From assembly GCA_036510065.1 (NCBI GenBank), contig DATCEO010000112.1, forward strand, positions 62,001 to 126,000: a stretch of 64,000 nucleotides of DNA, in the 5' to 3' direction. This DNA comes from DASUBV01 sp036510065 (GTDB lineage Bacteria; Actinomycetota; Actinomycetes; Streptosporangiales; Streptosporangiaceae). The notes under the pieces are model-generated. The model was not told where the DNA came from. It was given only the letters and a program-made list of their open reading frames with translations, and made no database searches. Position numbers and translations under genes: made by a program. Positions 1 to 8,702 of the stretch are shown here, piece by piece. The first letter of the stretch is position 1, and each line of letters begins with the position of its first letter.

Positions 1-1
1 C

Positions 2-1216
2 CGGGCCCGGGCCGCCGCCCAGGCCAACCACGCGGTCCGGTGGCTGGACTGGGTCCCCGCCGCCGAGCTGCCCGCGCTGGTGGCCGGCCAGGACGTCTGC
101 CTCGGCATCTTCGGGACCGGGGACAAGGCGCTGCGGGTCGTGCCCAACAAGGTGTTCCAGGGCGCCGCCGCCGGCTGCGCGGTCGTGACCTCGGACACCC
201 CGCCCCAGCGCCGGGCGCTGGGCGACGCGGCCGTCCTGGTCCCGCCCGGCGATCCGGCGGCGCTGGCCGCGGCGCTGCGGCGGCTGGCCCGCGACCGGGC
301 CGAGCTGGTCCGGCTGCGCAGCCAGGCCCGCGAGCTGGCCGAGCAGCAATTCACGCCCGCGCGGATCGTCGAGCCTCTGGTCCAGGAGCTTGTCCCGCCC
401 AGCGGTACGCTTTCCCGCGACCTTCACGACGAGGAGCTTGGCATGGTTTCCAGTTCGGCAGTAACCCGGCCGCCAGCGGACGTCAACACGGTGGCGCCGC
501 TGACGCCGAACGCCTGGTTGCGCTATGCAGTGATCCAGCGCATCCTGCCGCCGGGCATCACCGACGTACTGGAGATCGGCTGCGGCCAGGGCGCGCTTGG
601 CGCGCGGCTGTCCCAGCGCTACCGGTACCTGGGCGTTGAGCCGGACCAGGTGTCCTGGACCGTGGCCCAGCGGCGGATCAGGGCGGTCGGGCCGGGCGAG
701 GTCCGCAATATCTCCGTCGAGGCGCTCGGCGACGAGCGGTTCGACCTGGTCTGCGCGTTCGAGGTACTCGAGCACATCGAGGATGACACGGCCGCGGTGA
801 AGGAGTGGGCGACCCGGCTGCGGCCCGGCGGCTGGCTGCTGCTGTCAGTCCCGGCGCACCAGCACCGGTTCGGGCCGGCCGATGAGCTCGCGGGCCACTT
901 CCGCCGCTACGACCCCGACGTGATGGCCGCCCTGCTCACCAGCTGCGGCTTCGGCGAGATTCAGGTCCGCCAGTACGGCTTCCCGCTGGGGTACCTGCTG
1001 GAAACTGGACGTAACCTGATCGCCCGCCGCCGGCTCGCCGCGACGGGCACCCAGTCCCTGGCCGAGCGCACCGCCGGATCCGGCCGGCTGCTCCAGCCGT
1101 CTGGCAGCGCGGTCGGCGCGACCATCCGCTGGGGCACCGCGCCCTTCCGGACCATAGAGCAGGCGTTCCCGAATACCGGGACCGGGCTCGTGGTCAGGGC
1201 CCGGCTGTCCAGCTAG
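2..1216 (+). CDS. GT4 glycosyltransferase (C-terminal part) fused to SAM-dependent methyltransferase, 5' truncated by window edge
   Basis: The reading frame is open from base 2, so the N-terminus lies outside the window. About the first 125 visible residues look like the C-terminal lobe of a GT4 (GT-B fold) glycosyltransferase: the stretch VPNKVFQGAAAGCAVVTSD is typical of the nucleotide-sugar binding region. It continues without a stop into a class I methyltransferase with motif I LEIGCGQGALG, acidic stretch FDLVCAFEVLEH and LRPGGWLLLSVP. A good Shine-Dalgarno (GAGGAG, 431-436) precedes an in-frame ATG at 443, so the methyltransferase could also be made separately. Likely role: glycan assembly and methylation in the envelope, fitting the downstream cluster. 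Substrate is unknown. Confidence 0.8.
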   Translation, partial: RARAAAQANHAVRWLDWVPAAELPALVAGQDVCLGIFGTGDKALRVVPNKVFQGAAAGCAVVTSDTPPQRRALGDAAVLVPPGDPAALAAALRRLARDRAELVRLRSQARELAEQQFTPARIVEPLVQELVPPSGTLSRDLHDEELGMVSSSAVTRPPADVNTVAPLTPNAWLRYAVIQRILPPGITDVLEIGCGQGALGARLSQRYRYLGVEPDQVSWTVAQRRIRAVGPGEVRNISVEALGDERFDLVCAFEVLEHIEDDTAAVKEWATRLRPGGWLLLSVPAHQHRFGPADELAGHFRRYDPDVMAALLTSCGFGEIQVRQYGFPLGYLLETGRNLIARRRLAATGTQSLAERTAGSGRLLQPSGSAVGATIRWGTAPFRTIEQAFPNTGTGLVVRARLSS

Positions 1217-1336
1217 TCAGTCCCGCTCGGTATCCTCCTGGGCTAACGGCCGCTGAGCAGCCGCTCACGGGGAACTAGGGCCCAAATACGTGCAAAGGAA
1301 ATGAAAGTTAAACGGCGAGCCTTGCGCCCTGCCCGG

Positions 1337-1342
1337 TAGCCT
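1337..1342 (+). promoter_or_regulatory. Candidate -10 (TAGCCT) of a leaderless promoter for the DUF2079 gene
   Basis: TAGCCT lies 8 nt before the ATG at 1351 and no purine-rich Shine-Dalgarno is visible there. This fits a leaderless mRNA, common in actinobacteria. No convincing -35 was identified. Confidence 0.4.
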
Positions 1343-1350
1343 TCGCAGCG

Positions 1351-3111
1351 ATGAATATCCGACAGGCGACGGAGAGCGCCCAGCAGGCCGGTCGGCCGCG
1401 CGCGAGCGAGCGAGCGGCCAGTCACCGGCTGGCCCACCGGGTTGGCGTGGGAGTGCTGACGGCGCTGATGGCCGTCGGTTACTCGGTCTACGGGCTGTTC
1501 CAGTACTACACCTTCAAGCCGACCTCCTACGATCTGCTGATCTTTAGCGAGGCCGTCCAGTCCTACGCGCACTTCCACGACGGCATCTCGCCCATCAAGG
1601 GCATCCACAACGGGTTCGGCCCGAACTTCTCGGTGCTCGGCGACCACTTCTCGCCGATCATCGCCGCCCTGGCGCCCATGTACTGGTTCCACAACGGCGC
1701 CGATAACCTGCTCGTCGCCCAGGCGGTCCTGTTCGCCCTGGCCATCCCCCCGCTGTGGGTCTTTACCCGCCGGGCGTTCGGCGGCGGCCCGAAGGCGACC
1801 GCGGCCGCCTACCTCGTCGCGGTGGCGTACGGGCTGAGCTTCGAAATCGCCGCGGCGGCGTCCTTCGACTTCCACGAGGTCGCCTTCGCCCCGGTGCTCA
1901 CCGCGATCGCGCTCGAGCGCTTCCAGGCCGGCCGCCTGCGGTCCGCCCTGATCGCGCTGGCCTTCCTGCTCCTGGTCAAGGAGGACATGGGGCTGTTCGT
2001 GGCCGGGATCGGCATCTACCTGGCGCTGGCGCGCCCGCGGGTGGTGCGCAAGCGGTGGCTGGTGGGCATCGGACTGGTCGTCGTCGGCGTGGCCTGGACG
2101 GCGTTCGCGACCTATGTCCTGATCCCGTCATTTGGCGGCCACTCCGATTACTACTGGGCGTACGGAACCCTCGGCAAGAACGTCCCGCAGGTCGTCGGGC
2201 ATATCGTCGCCCATCCCCGCAGCTCGCTGCAGATGCTGTTCGCGCCGCGGGTCAAGCTCGACACCATGCTGTGGCTCGCCGGCGCCCTCTGCTTCCTGCC
2301 GCTGCTGTCGCCGATCGCGCTGGCCGTGATCCCCCTGCTGGTCGAGCGCATGCTGAACTCCAAGTTCGGGAACTGGTGGGGCACCGACTACCAGTACAAC
2401 GCCTACCTCGTGGTCGCCCTGGTGTGCGCGGCCGTCGACGGCGCCGCGCGGCTCGACCGGTGGCTGACGCGGGCGTGGCGTTACCTCACTAATCGCAGCG
2501 GGCGGCCAGCCCCGGCCGCGAGCGCGCCCGCCGCAACAGTCCCCGCCGACGCGGTCCCCGCCCAGACGGCCGCCGCCGGCGCCAGCCCGGCCGGCGATGC
2601 GGCCGCGAGCGGGCCGACCGGCGGCACGACGGCAACGGCGCCGGCCGCGCCGCTGCGGGGAGCAGGCACGTTCGCCCTGGCCTGCGCGGTCGCGATGTGC
2701 GGGGTCGCCGTCTACACGGTCTCGCTGCCGCGGTTCGCGCTGGCCGCCGCGCTCAAGCCGTCGTTCTACCACCGGACGGCGCTGGACCGGGCCGCGGCCG
2801 CCGCCGACGCTGTCGTCCCCAGCGGCGTGACCGTGCAGGCCACCAACTATCTCGGCCCGCAGCTGGCCTCCAAGGACCGGGTGCTGCTGTGGGACGGGGA
2901 CGGCAAGCACCCCCCGCTGTACCCGCCGTGGGTGGTCGCCAACGTGCGGCAACTGCAATTCACGTTCTCCAGCGTGCGACAGCAGCGGCAGAGTGTCCAG
3001 CACCTGGAAAACAGCGGTTATCGGGTCGTTTTCAGGCGCGACGGGTACGTTGTCCTGCACCGGGTCGGCCAGAAGACGGCCGCCAAGACTGCTCAGGGGG
3101 GCGCTGGATGA
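1351..3111 (+). CDS. DUF2079 family polytopic membrane protein
   Basis: 586 aa. A short basic cytosolic N-terminus is followed by many hydrophobic segments. The region YDLLIFSEAVQSYAHFHDGI followed by a GDHFSP motif near residues 50-110 is characteristic of DUF2079, a family of predicted GT-C-like membrane proteins. An Ala/Pro-rich low-complexity insert sits around residues 385-430 before the last membrane part and an extracytoplasmic C-terminal tail. The stop overlaps the next start (ATGA at 3108-3111), so the two are translationally coupled. Probably an envelope glycan or glycolipid transferase; the reaction is not known. Start chosen at the first ATG after the intergenic gap. Confidence 0.75.
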   Translation: MNIRQATESAQQAGRPRASERAASHRLAHRVGVGVLTALMAVGYSVYGLFQYYTFKPTSYDLLIFSEAVQSYAHFHDGISPIKGIHNGFGPNFSVLGDHFSPIIAALAPMYWFHNGADNLLVAQAVLFALAIPPLWVFTRRAFGGGPKATAAAYLVAVAYGLSFEIAAAASFDFHEVAFAPVLTAIALERFQAGRLRSALIALAFLLLVKEDMGLFVAGIGIYLALARPRVVRKRWLVGIGLVVVGVAWTAFATYVLIPSFGGHSDYYWAYGTLGKNVPQVVGHIVAHPRSSLQMLFAPRVKLDTMLWLAGALCFLPLLSPIALAVIPLLVERMLNSKFGNWWGTDYQYNAYLVVALVCAAVDGAARLDRWLTRAWRYLTNRSGRPAPAASAPAATVPADAVPAQTAAAGASPAGDAAASGPTGGTTATAPAAPLRGAGTFALACAVAMCGVAVYTVSLPRFALAAALKPSFYHRTALDRAAAAADAVVPSGVTVQATNYLGPQLASKDRVLLWDGDGKHPPLYPPWVVANVRQLQFTFSSVRQQRQSVQHLENSGYRVVFRRDGYVVLHRVGQKTAAKTAQGGAG

Positions 3112-5288
3112 GCGCCGGAGCCAGGACCGCGCCCGCCGATCCGTCGGCGGCAGGCCCCGCCGGGGGCGGCCCGCCGGACCAGACCGCGGACCCGGCCGGG
3201 CGGGTGCTGTCCCGGCTGACGGTGCTGCCCGCGCTGCTGGTGATGGCCTGGCTGCTGGCCGGCCTGCCGCTGCTGTTCCTGGGCCTGTTCACCCCGGTGC
3301 TGATGCTGGTCGTCTCGGTGCCGCTGGCCATCGTGCTGGTGGTCCTCGCCCTGCGCTGGAGCCCGTCCCGGCCGCAGGCGGGGCCGCTGCTGACCCACGG
3401 CTCCCGGGCGGCCGAGTCCAGCTCGGAACAGCCGCGGCCGCGGACGCCCTGGTGGGCGGTGGCGGGCGTGGTCGCAGTGGCTATCGCGTTCGGCGTCGAC
3501 CAGGTGATCTATCACTCGCAGCAGATCATCGTGAATCGCGATCCTGCGTCTTATATCCAGTTCGCGAACTGGATCGCCCATCACCACTCGCTGCCGATCC
3601 CGCCGGACGCCGCGGCGTTCGGCGGCAGCCATCATGTGCTCTCCTTCGCGAGCTTCGCCTTCTATCAGGTCGGCCATACCGTGGTCCCGCAGTTCATGGC
3701 GGGCCTGCCGATGATCTTGTCGGCCGGATTCTGGCTGGGCGGCGTGGCCGCCGCGGTGGCGATGGGCTCGGTGCTCGGGGCCCTCGCGGTGCTGACCTTC
3801 GGGGGGCTGGCCGCCCGGCTGATCGGAGCCCGCTGGGCGCCGCTGGCTGCCCTGGTGCTGGCGCTCGCGCTGCCGGAGCAGTTCACCAGCCGGGCGACCT
3901 ACAGCGAGCCGCTGGTGCAGATCCTCTTCCTGGGCGGGCTCTGCCTGCTCGTCGACTCCTTCGCCGACGACGGGATCGGCGTCCGGGTCATGGCGGCGCT
4001 GGCCGGCCTGGCGCTCGGGCTGACCTTGCTGGTGCGCATCGACGGGGTCAGCGACATGCTCCCGGTGCTCCCGTACTGCGGGCTGCTGCTGGTCACCCGC
4101 CGGGTCAGTCAGGGGATCGCGCTGCTCGGCGGGCTCGCCGTGGGCGCCATCTACGGCGTCGCGGACGGCCTGCTGCTGAGCCGGCCGTACCTGGCCAGCA
4201 TCAAGAGCTCGCTGATCCCGCTGGTCCTGGTCGTGGCCGTGGTGGCGATAGCCACCGCGGCCGCGGTGGCCTTGCTGTGGCGCCGGGGCCTGCCGGAGGT
4301 GCGCGGGAACTGGCTGCCCAACGCGGCGGCGGCGGCTGCGTTCGTCATCCTGGCCGTCTTCTACTTCCGGCCCTACGTGCAGACGGCTCGCGGCGGAGCG
4401 AGCAAGTTCACCCTGTCGGTCATCGCCGGCTTCCAGCGAGGCGATCACCTGCGGCCCGACCCGACCCGGCTGTACTACGAGATAAGCCTGCACTGGGTGC
4501 AGTGGTACATCGGGCTGCCCGCCGTCGTGCTCGGTACCCTGGCGGCTGCGGTGCTCGCCCGCCGCTGCCTGCGGGGGCAGGCCCCGACCTGGACGCTGCC
4601 CCTGATGATCTTCGCGTGGACCATCGTCGCCACCTTGTACCGGCCGGCCATCACCCCGGACCAGCCCTGGGCGAGCCGGCGGCTGGTACCTGCCGTGCTG
4701 CCCGGCTTCATCCTGCTGGCGGTCTGGGCCACGAGCTGGCTCGTCGGCTGGCTCCGCCGGCGCGGTGCGCCCCGGGTGGCCTGGGCGGGCCTGGGCGCCG
4801 TATGCACGGCGGCCCTGGTGGTGCCGGCCGTGATCACCACGTTCGGGATCGTCCGCAGCGGCCACGGTCCGCTCGGTCTCAAGCCCGCCGCGGTCGGCCT
4901 GGCGGACAAGCGCACCTACGGCGGGGAGATCGCGGCGGTCGGCCACCTGTGCGCGGCCATTCCCAGCCGCGCATCGGTCGTCTTCGTCGACAGCTCGACG
5001 GGCACGATCGGCAACAACTTCGCCGAGGTCGTGCGGGGGATGTGCGGCGTTCCGACCGCCATCATGAGCACCCGGAGCCCGAGCGCCGCGCAGGTGGTCG
5101 TGGCCGGCATCCGGCGGGCGGGACGCACGCCGGTGTTCCTGGCCCCGCGTCCCCGGGAACTAACCCCTTACGGGGGCACGGCGCGGCTGATCATGACGCT
5201 GCAGAGCGCGCAGGACGGTCATGCGCTGGTCACCGCGCCGAAAAATACCACTAAACTGGCCTACCACATCTGGATGTCGGAGCCCTAG
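3108..5288 (+). CDS. Polytopic membrane glycosyltransferase-like protein (GT-C/PMT-like)
   Basis: 726 aa from the ATG that overlaps the preceding stop. The N-terminal ~35 residues are Pro/Ala-rich and cytosolic. They are followed by two hydrophobic helices, a linker, then roughly ten more membrane segments. After the first extracytoplasmic loop comes VNRDPASYIQFANWI, resembling the acidic loop of ArnT/PMT-type GT-C enzymes in which an Asp is catalytic. The C-terminal soluble part is extracytoplasmic. It lies between DUF2079 and a dolichol-phosphate-mannose-synthase-like GT2, which would supply polyprenyl-phosphate sugar donors. Function as a polyprenyl-P-sugar dependent transferase is inferred, not shown. 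Confidence 0.65.
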   Translation: MSAGARTAPADPSAAGPAGGGPPDQTADPAGRVLSRLTVLPALLVMAWLLAGLPLLFLGLFTPVLMLVVSVPLAIVLVVLALRWSPSRPQAGPLLTHGSRAAESSSEQPRPRTPWWAVAGVVAVAIAFGVDQVIYHSQQIIVNRDPASYIQFANWIAHHHSLPIPPDAAAFGGSHHVLSFASFAFYQVGHTVVPQFMAGLPMILSAGFWLGGVAAAVAMGSVLGALAVLTFGGLAARLIGARWAPLAALVLALALPEQFTSRATYSEPLVQILFLGGLCLLVDSFADDGIGVRVMAALAGLALGLTLLVRIDGVSDMLPVLPYCGLLLVTRRVSQGIALLGGLAVGAIYGVADGLLLSRPYLASIKSSLIPLVLVVAVVAIATAAAVALLWRRGLPEVRGNWLPNAAAAAAFVILAVFYFRPYVQTARGGASKFTLSVIAGFQRGDHLRPDPTRLYYEISLHWVQWYIGLPAVVLGTLAAAVLARRCLRGQAPTWTLPLMIFAWTIVATLYRPAITPDQPWASRRLVPAVLPGFILLAVWATSWLVGWLRRRGAPRVAWAGLGAVCTAALVVPAVITTFGIVRSGHGPLGLKPAAVGLADKRTYGGEIAAVGHLCAAIPSRASVVFVDSSTGTIGNNFAEVVRGMCGVPTAIMSTRSPSAAQVVVAGIRRAGRTPVFLAPRPRELTPYGGTARLIMTLQSAQDGHALVTAPKNTTKLAYHIWMSEP

Positions 5289-5290
5289 CA

Positions 5291-6262
5291 GTGACCGTCC
5301 CTCTCGGCAGTACGCCCGCCGACAGTCCTGAAATCGGAGTATTGTCTCCCGCCGTGAGCGAAACGTCCACACAGATGCCGTATGTCACCATCGTCCTGCC
5401 CTGCCACAACGAGGAGGGCCACGTCATCGCCGAGGTGGCGCGGATCTGCGAGGCCATGGACCTGAGCGGCTACCCCTACGAGCTGGTGGCCTACGACGAT
5501 GCCTCCACCGACTCGACGCTGCTCCGGCTGCAGGAGGCCGCGCCCGACTACCCGCAGCTGCGGATCGTGCACTTCCACCGCAACGGGGGATCGGGCACCG
5601 TCCGGCGCATCGGCACCCAGCAGGCCCGCGGCGAGATCGTCGTGTGGACCGACGCCGACATGACCTACCCGAACGAGCGGATTCCCGAGTTCGTCCAGAT
5701 GCTGGAGAAAGAGCCGCACCTGGATCAGGTCGTCGGGGCCAGGACCAGCGAGGAGGGCACCCACAAGATCCTTCGGGTCCCGGCCAAATGGTTCATCCGT
5801 AAGCTGGCTGAGGTGCTGACCAACTCGCCGATCCCGGACCTGAACTCCGGCCTGCGGGCATTCCGGCGCGAGGTGTCGCTGCCCTACCTCCGGCTGCTGC
5901 CGCCCGGCTTCTCCTGCGTGACCACGATCACGATCGCCTTCCTGTCCAACCAGCACGACGTGCGGTACGTGCCGATCGACTACGCCAAGCGGGCCGGCAC
6001 GTCGAAGTTCAAGTTCGTCCGGGACGCCTACCGCTACATCCTTCAGGTGCTGCGGATGGTGATGTACTTCAACCCGCTCAAGGTGCTGATGCCGCTGGCG
6101 CTCACCCTGATCACGCTGGGCATCGGCAAGTTCATCTTCGACCTGATCGTGCACCCGTTCCTGATCGCGGTCGACACGGTCCTGGTCCTGGTCACCGGGC
6201 TGATCATCGCCACCCTCGCGCTGCTGGCCGACCTGATCGTCCGGTCCAGGGGCGACACGTGA
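5291..6262 (+). CDS. GT2 family glycosyltransferase (polyprenyl-phosphate sugar synthase-like)
   Basis: 323 aa from GTG 5291, two bases after the preceding stop; an in-frame GTG at 5354 is an alternative start just before the conserved fold. The GT2 signature VTIVLPCHNEEGHV opens the nucleotide-binding domain, with YDDASTDST and the metal-binding DAD-type motif WTDADMTYPNERI. Two or three C-terminal hydrophobic helices (about residues 255-310) anchor it in the membrane, as in DPM1/GtrB/ArnC-like enzymes. It probably transfers a sugar from a nucleotide donor to polyprenyl phosphate at the inner face, feeding the GT-C enzyme encoded just upstream. Confidence 0.85.
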   Translation: MTVPLGSTPADSPEIGVLSPAVSETSTQMPYVTIVLPCHNEEGHVIAEVARICEAMDLSGYPYELVAYDDASTDSTLLRLQEAAPDYPQLRIVHFHRNGGSGTVRRIGTQQARGEIVVWTDADMTYPNERIPEFVQMLEKEPHLDQVVGARTSEEGTHKILRVPAKWFIRKLAEVLTNSPIPDLNSGLRAFRREVSLPYLRLLPPGFSCVTTITIAFLSNQHDVRYVPIDYAKRAGTSKFKFVRDAYRYILQVLRMVMYFNPLKVLMPLALTLITLGIGKFIFDLIVHPFLIAVDTVLVLVTGLIIATLALLADLIVRSRGDT

Positions 6263-6349
6263 CCCGTGCGGCCCGCCCGGGGCCGCCTCGGGCGGTCCGC
6301 TAGCAAGCGCCTGCGTGACAACCTCCCGCGAGAGAACAAGGAGAGCACA

Positions 6350-7684
6350 GTGGCCCGTCGCGTTACCGTGCTGGGAACCGGGTATCTCGGCACCACGCAC
6401 GCTGCGTGCATGGCCGAGCTCGGCTTTGACGTGCTCGGCGTGGATGTCGACGCGGCCCGGATCGCCGCGCTGGCCGATGGCCAGCTGCCGTTCTACGAGC
6501 CCGGCCTGGAAGCGTCGCTGGAGCGCGGCGTGCGCTCGGGGCGGCTGCGCTTCACCACGTCGTTCCAGGAAGCAGCGGACTTCGGGGACGTGCACTTCTG
6601 CTGTGTGGGCACGCCGCAGCGCTCCGGGTCGAGCGGAGCCGACCTGTCCCAGCTGGATGGCTGCATCGAGGCGCTGGCGCCGCTGCTGAGCCGGCCGTGC
6701 CTGATCGTGGGGAAGTCCACCGTCCCGGCCGGGACCGCGGCCCGCCTGGCCGAGCTGCTGGCGCGGCTGGCCCCCGCCGGCACCGACGCCGAGCTGGCCT
6801 GGAACCCGGAGTTCCTGCGCGAGGGCCACGCCGTGACCGACACGCTGCGGCCCGAGCGCATCGTGGTGGGCGTCCGCTCAGCCAGGGCCGAGGCGATCCT
6901 GCGGGAGGTCTACGCGGAGCCGCTGGCGGCCGGGGTGCCGTTCGTCGTGACCGACTTCGCCACCGCGGAACTGGTCAAGGTGGCAGCGAACGCCTTCCTC
7001 GCCACGAAGATCTCGTTCATCAACGCGATGGCCGAGGTCTGCGAGGCGGTCGGCGCGGACGTCGCCAGCCTGGCCGAGTCCCTGTCCTACGACCACCGCA
7101 TCGGGGGCGCCGGCATGCGGCCCGGCCTCGGCTTCGGCGGTGGCTGCCTGCCGAAGGACATCCGGGCCTTCGGGACCTGGGCCGCGGAGCTCGGAGCGGG
7201 CGAGGCCGTCTCGTTCCTGGCCGAGATGGACACCATCAACACCCGGCGCCGGACCCGGATGGTCGAGCTGGCCAGCGAGCTGGCCGGGGGATCGCTGGAA
7301 GGCCGCAACGTCGGCATCCTCGGCCTGGCGTTCAAGCCGGACTCCGACGACATCAGGGACTCGCCGGCGCTCGACGTGGCCATGGGCATGCACCGGCTCG
7401 GCGCCCGGGTGACCGCCTTCGACCCGGCCGCGATGGACCGGGCCCGGCAGGCGCACCCCGAACTGGAGTACGCCAGCTCGGCGCTCAGCGCCGCCACGGA
7501 CGCGGACGTGCTGCTGGTGCTGACCGAGTGGCCTGAGTTCCGGCAGGTCGATCCCGAGGTCATCGGCAAGGCGGTGGCCCGGCGCAACATCGCCGACGGC
7601 CGCCACCTGCTAGATCCGGCGCTCTGGCGGGCGGCCGGCTGGACCTACCGGGCGCTCGGCCGACCCGCCGAGGCCGCTTTCTGA
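6350..7684 (+). CDS. ugd: UDP-glucose/GDP-mannose dehydrogenase family protein (UDP-glucose 6-dehydrogenase)
   Basis: 444 aa. Start GTG 6350 is chosen because AAGGAG (6338-6343) lies 6 nt upstream and the protein then begins directly with the Rossmann motif VLGTGYLGTTHAACMAELG. The frame is open further upstream without a ribosome site. The central domain shows NPEFLREGHAV. The catalytic cysteine lies in GFGGGCLPKDIRAFG (about residue 265), and the C-terminal domain has LGLAFKPDSDDIRDSPALD. It oxidises UDP-glucose (or a related UDP/GDP sugar) to the uronic acid with two NAD+. It ends the glycan cluster and probably supplies glucuronate for the polymer. Confidence 0.9.
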   Translation: MARRVTVLGTGYLGTTHAACMAELGFDVLGVDVDAARIAALADGQLPFYEPGLEASLERGVRSGRLRFTTSFQEAADFGDVHFCCVGTPQRSGSSGADLSQLDGCIEALAPLLSRPCLIVGKSTVPAGTAARLAELLARLAPAGTDAELAWNPEFLREGHAVTDTLRPERIVVGVRSARAEAILREVYAEPLAAGVPFVVTDFATAELVKVAANAFLATKISFINAMAEVCEAVGADVASLAESLSYDHRIGGAGMRPGLGFGGGCLPKDIRAFGTWAAELGAGEAVSFLAEMDTINTRRRTRMVELASELAGGSLEGRNVGILGLAFKPDSDDIRDSPALDVAMGMHRLGARVTAFDPAAMDRARQAHPELEYASSALSAATDADVLLVLTEWPEFRQVDPEVIGKAVARRNIADGRHLLDPALWRAAGWTYRALGRPAEAAF

Positions 7685-7746
7685 CCGCAGGTGGCCCCTG
7701 GGCCAAGGTTCTCGACTAGTAACGGCCGCGGCGGCCGGCCCCGGCG

Positions 7747-8100
7747 TTAGCTGTCCGCCTGGCCCGGCGGATCCGAAGGGCCGGGGGTGGCGTCGAGCAG
7801 CGCGCTGGACCCGGCCGCGCGCGTGGTCACGTCATCGCAGCGCTCGCGGAAGCGGTCCAGCGACTCGCCGTCGCCGATCGGCACGCTGGCCTCCAGCCGG
7901 CTGCCGTCCCGGACCTCGGGCAGGTCCAGCACGCGGTCCACGAGCTCGGCCCGCCTGCCGGGGGCCACGTGTCCCGAGGAGGCGTGCAGCGAGGCGCGGG
8001 CCGCCCCGTCGCCCTCCTCCGGCATGCTGACGTCGGCGGCGGCGACCGTGCGATCGCCTTCCTTGATCTCGACGTGCCGGCGCGTCACGCGATCGGTCAT
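7747..8100 (-). CDS. Small actinobacterial hypothetical protein
   Basis: 117 aa; ATG 8100 is preceded by GGAGG, so the start is well supported. Soluble, acidic, Ala/Asp-rich, with no transmembrane segment or cysteine. The alternating pattern (GAARASLHASSGHVAPG ... RLEASVPIGDGESLDRF) suggests a small beta-sheet domain. I do not recognise a named family. It lies convergent to ugd and 77 bp downstream of the DUF1003 gene on the same strand, so it may be the last gene of the MgtE/DUF1003 transcript. Confidence 0.6.
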   Translation of the reverse strand: MTDRVTRRHVEIKEGDRTVAAADVSMPEEGDGAARASLHASSGHVAPGRRAELVDRVLDLPEVRDGSRLEASVPIGDGESLDRFRERCDDVTTRAAGSSALLDATPGPSDPPGQADS

Positions 8101-8177
8101 TTATCTGCCTCCAGCTAGTGCTCGCGGGCCTCCGTACCTCCGTACCTCCGTGCCCGGCGGGCCGGGCATGAAACGCC

Positions 8178-8702
8178 CTAGTGCCCGGCCGTTAGTGATT
8201 CCGGCGACGGCCGGTCGACGATGAGCTTCTCGAGCCGGTCCAGCCGGTCGCCGAGATCCTGGGTGGTGACCACGTCGGCCAGGGCCAGCCGGACCGCGGA
8301 CAGCTCCCGGGCCAGGAACTCGGTGTCGGCCTGGGTGCGGGCCGCCACTTCCCGGTCGCGCTCGATACTGGCCCGGTCGCGGTCGTCCTGCCGGTTCTGA
8401 GCCAGCAGGATCAGCGGCGCCGCGTAGGCGGCCTGCGTGGAGAAGGCCAGGTTGAGCAGGATGAACGGATACGGGTCCCAGTGCCGGACCAGGCCGGTGA
8501 TGTTCAGCGCGATCCAGACGATCACCAGCAGCGTCTGGCCGACCAGGAACCGACCGGTACCCAGGAACCGGGCGACGCTCTCCGAGAACTGGCCGAAGGC
8601 GTCAGCGTCATAGCGCGTCCCCACCCGCGGGGCCGCGCCGCGCGGGGCGGACAGGTCGGAACGGTCGCCGGGCAGCAGCGAAGACAGGGGCGGCATCCTC
8701 AT
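8178..8702 (-). CDS. DUF1003 family membrane protein
   Basis: 174 aa. Two hydrophobic helices (about residues 50-70 and 78-98) surround the family hallmark YPFILLNLAFSTQAAYAAP followed by LAQNRQDDRDR. A charged, probably coiled-coil C-terminal tail follows (about residues 105-170). The start ATG overlaps the stop of the MgtE-like gene by four bases, so the pair is coupled. DUF1003 proteins commonly accompany soluble MgtE/CBS proteins in actinobacteria, as here. A role in divalent-cation homeostasis is an inference from that pairing. Confidence 0.9.
   Translation of the reverse strand: MRMPPLSSLLPGDRSDLSAPRGAAPRVGTRYDADAFGQFSESVARFLGTGRFLVGQTLLVIVWIALNITGLVRHWDPYPFILLNLAFSTQAAYAAPLILLAQNRQDDRDRASIERDREVAARTQADTEFLARELSAVRLALADVVTTQDLGDRLDRLEKLIVDRPSPESLTAGH

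Noticed and set aside
3093..4946. 617-codon minus-strand frame in the glycan cluster
   Set aside because: Gln/Arg/Gly-rich antisense shadow of the GT-C gene.
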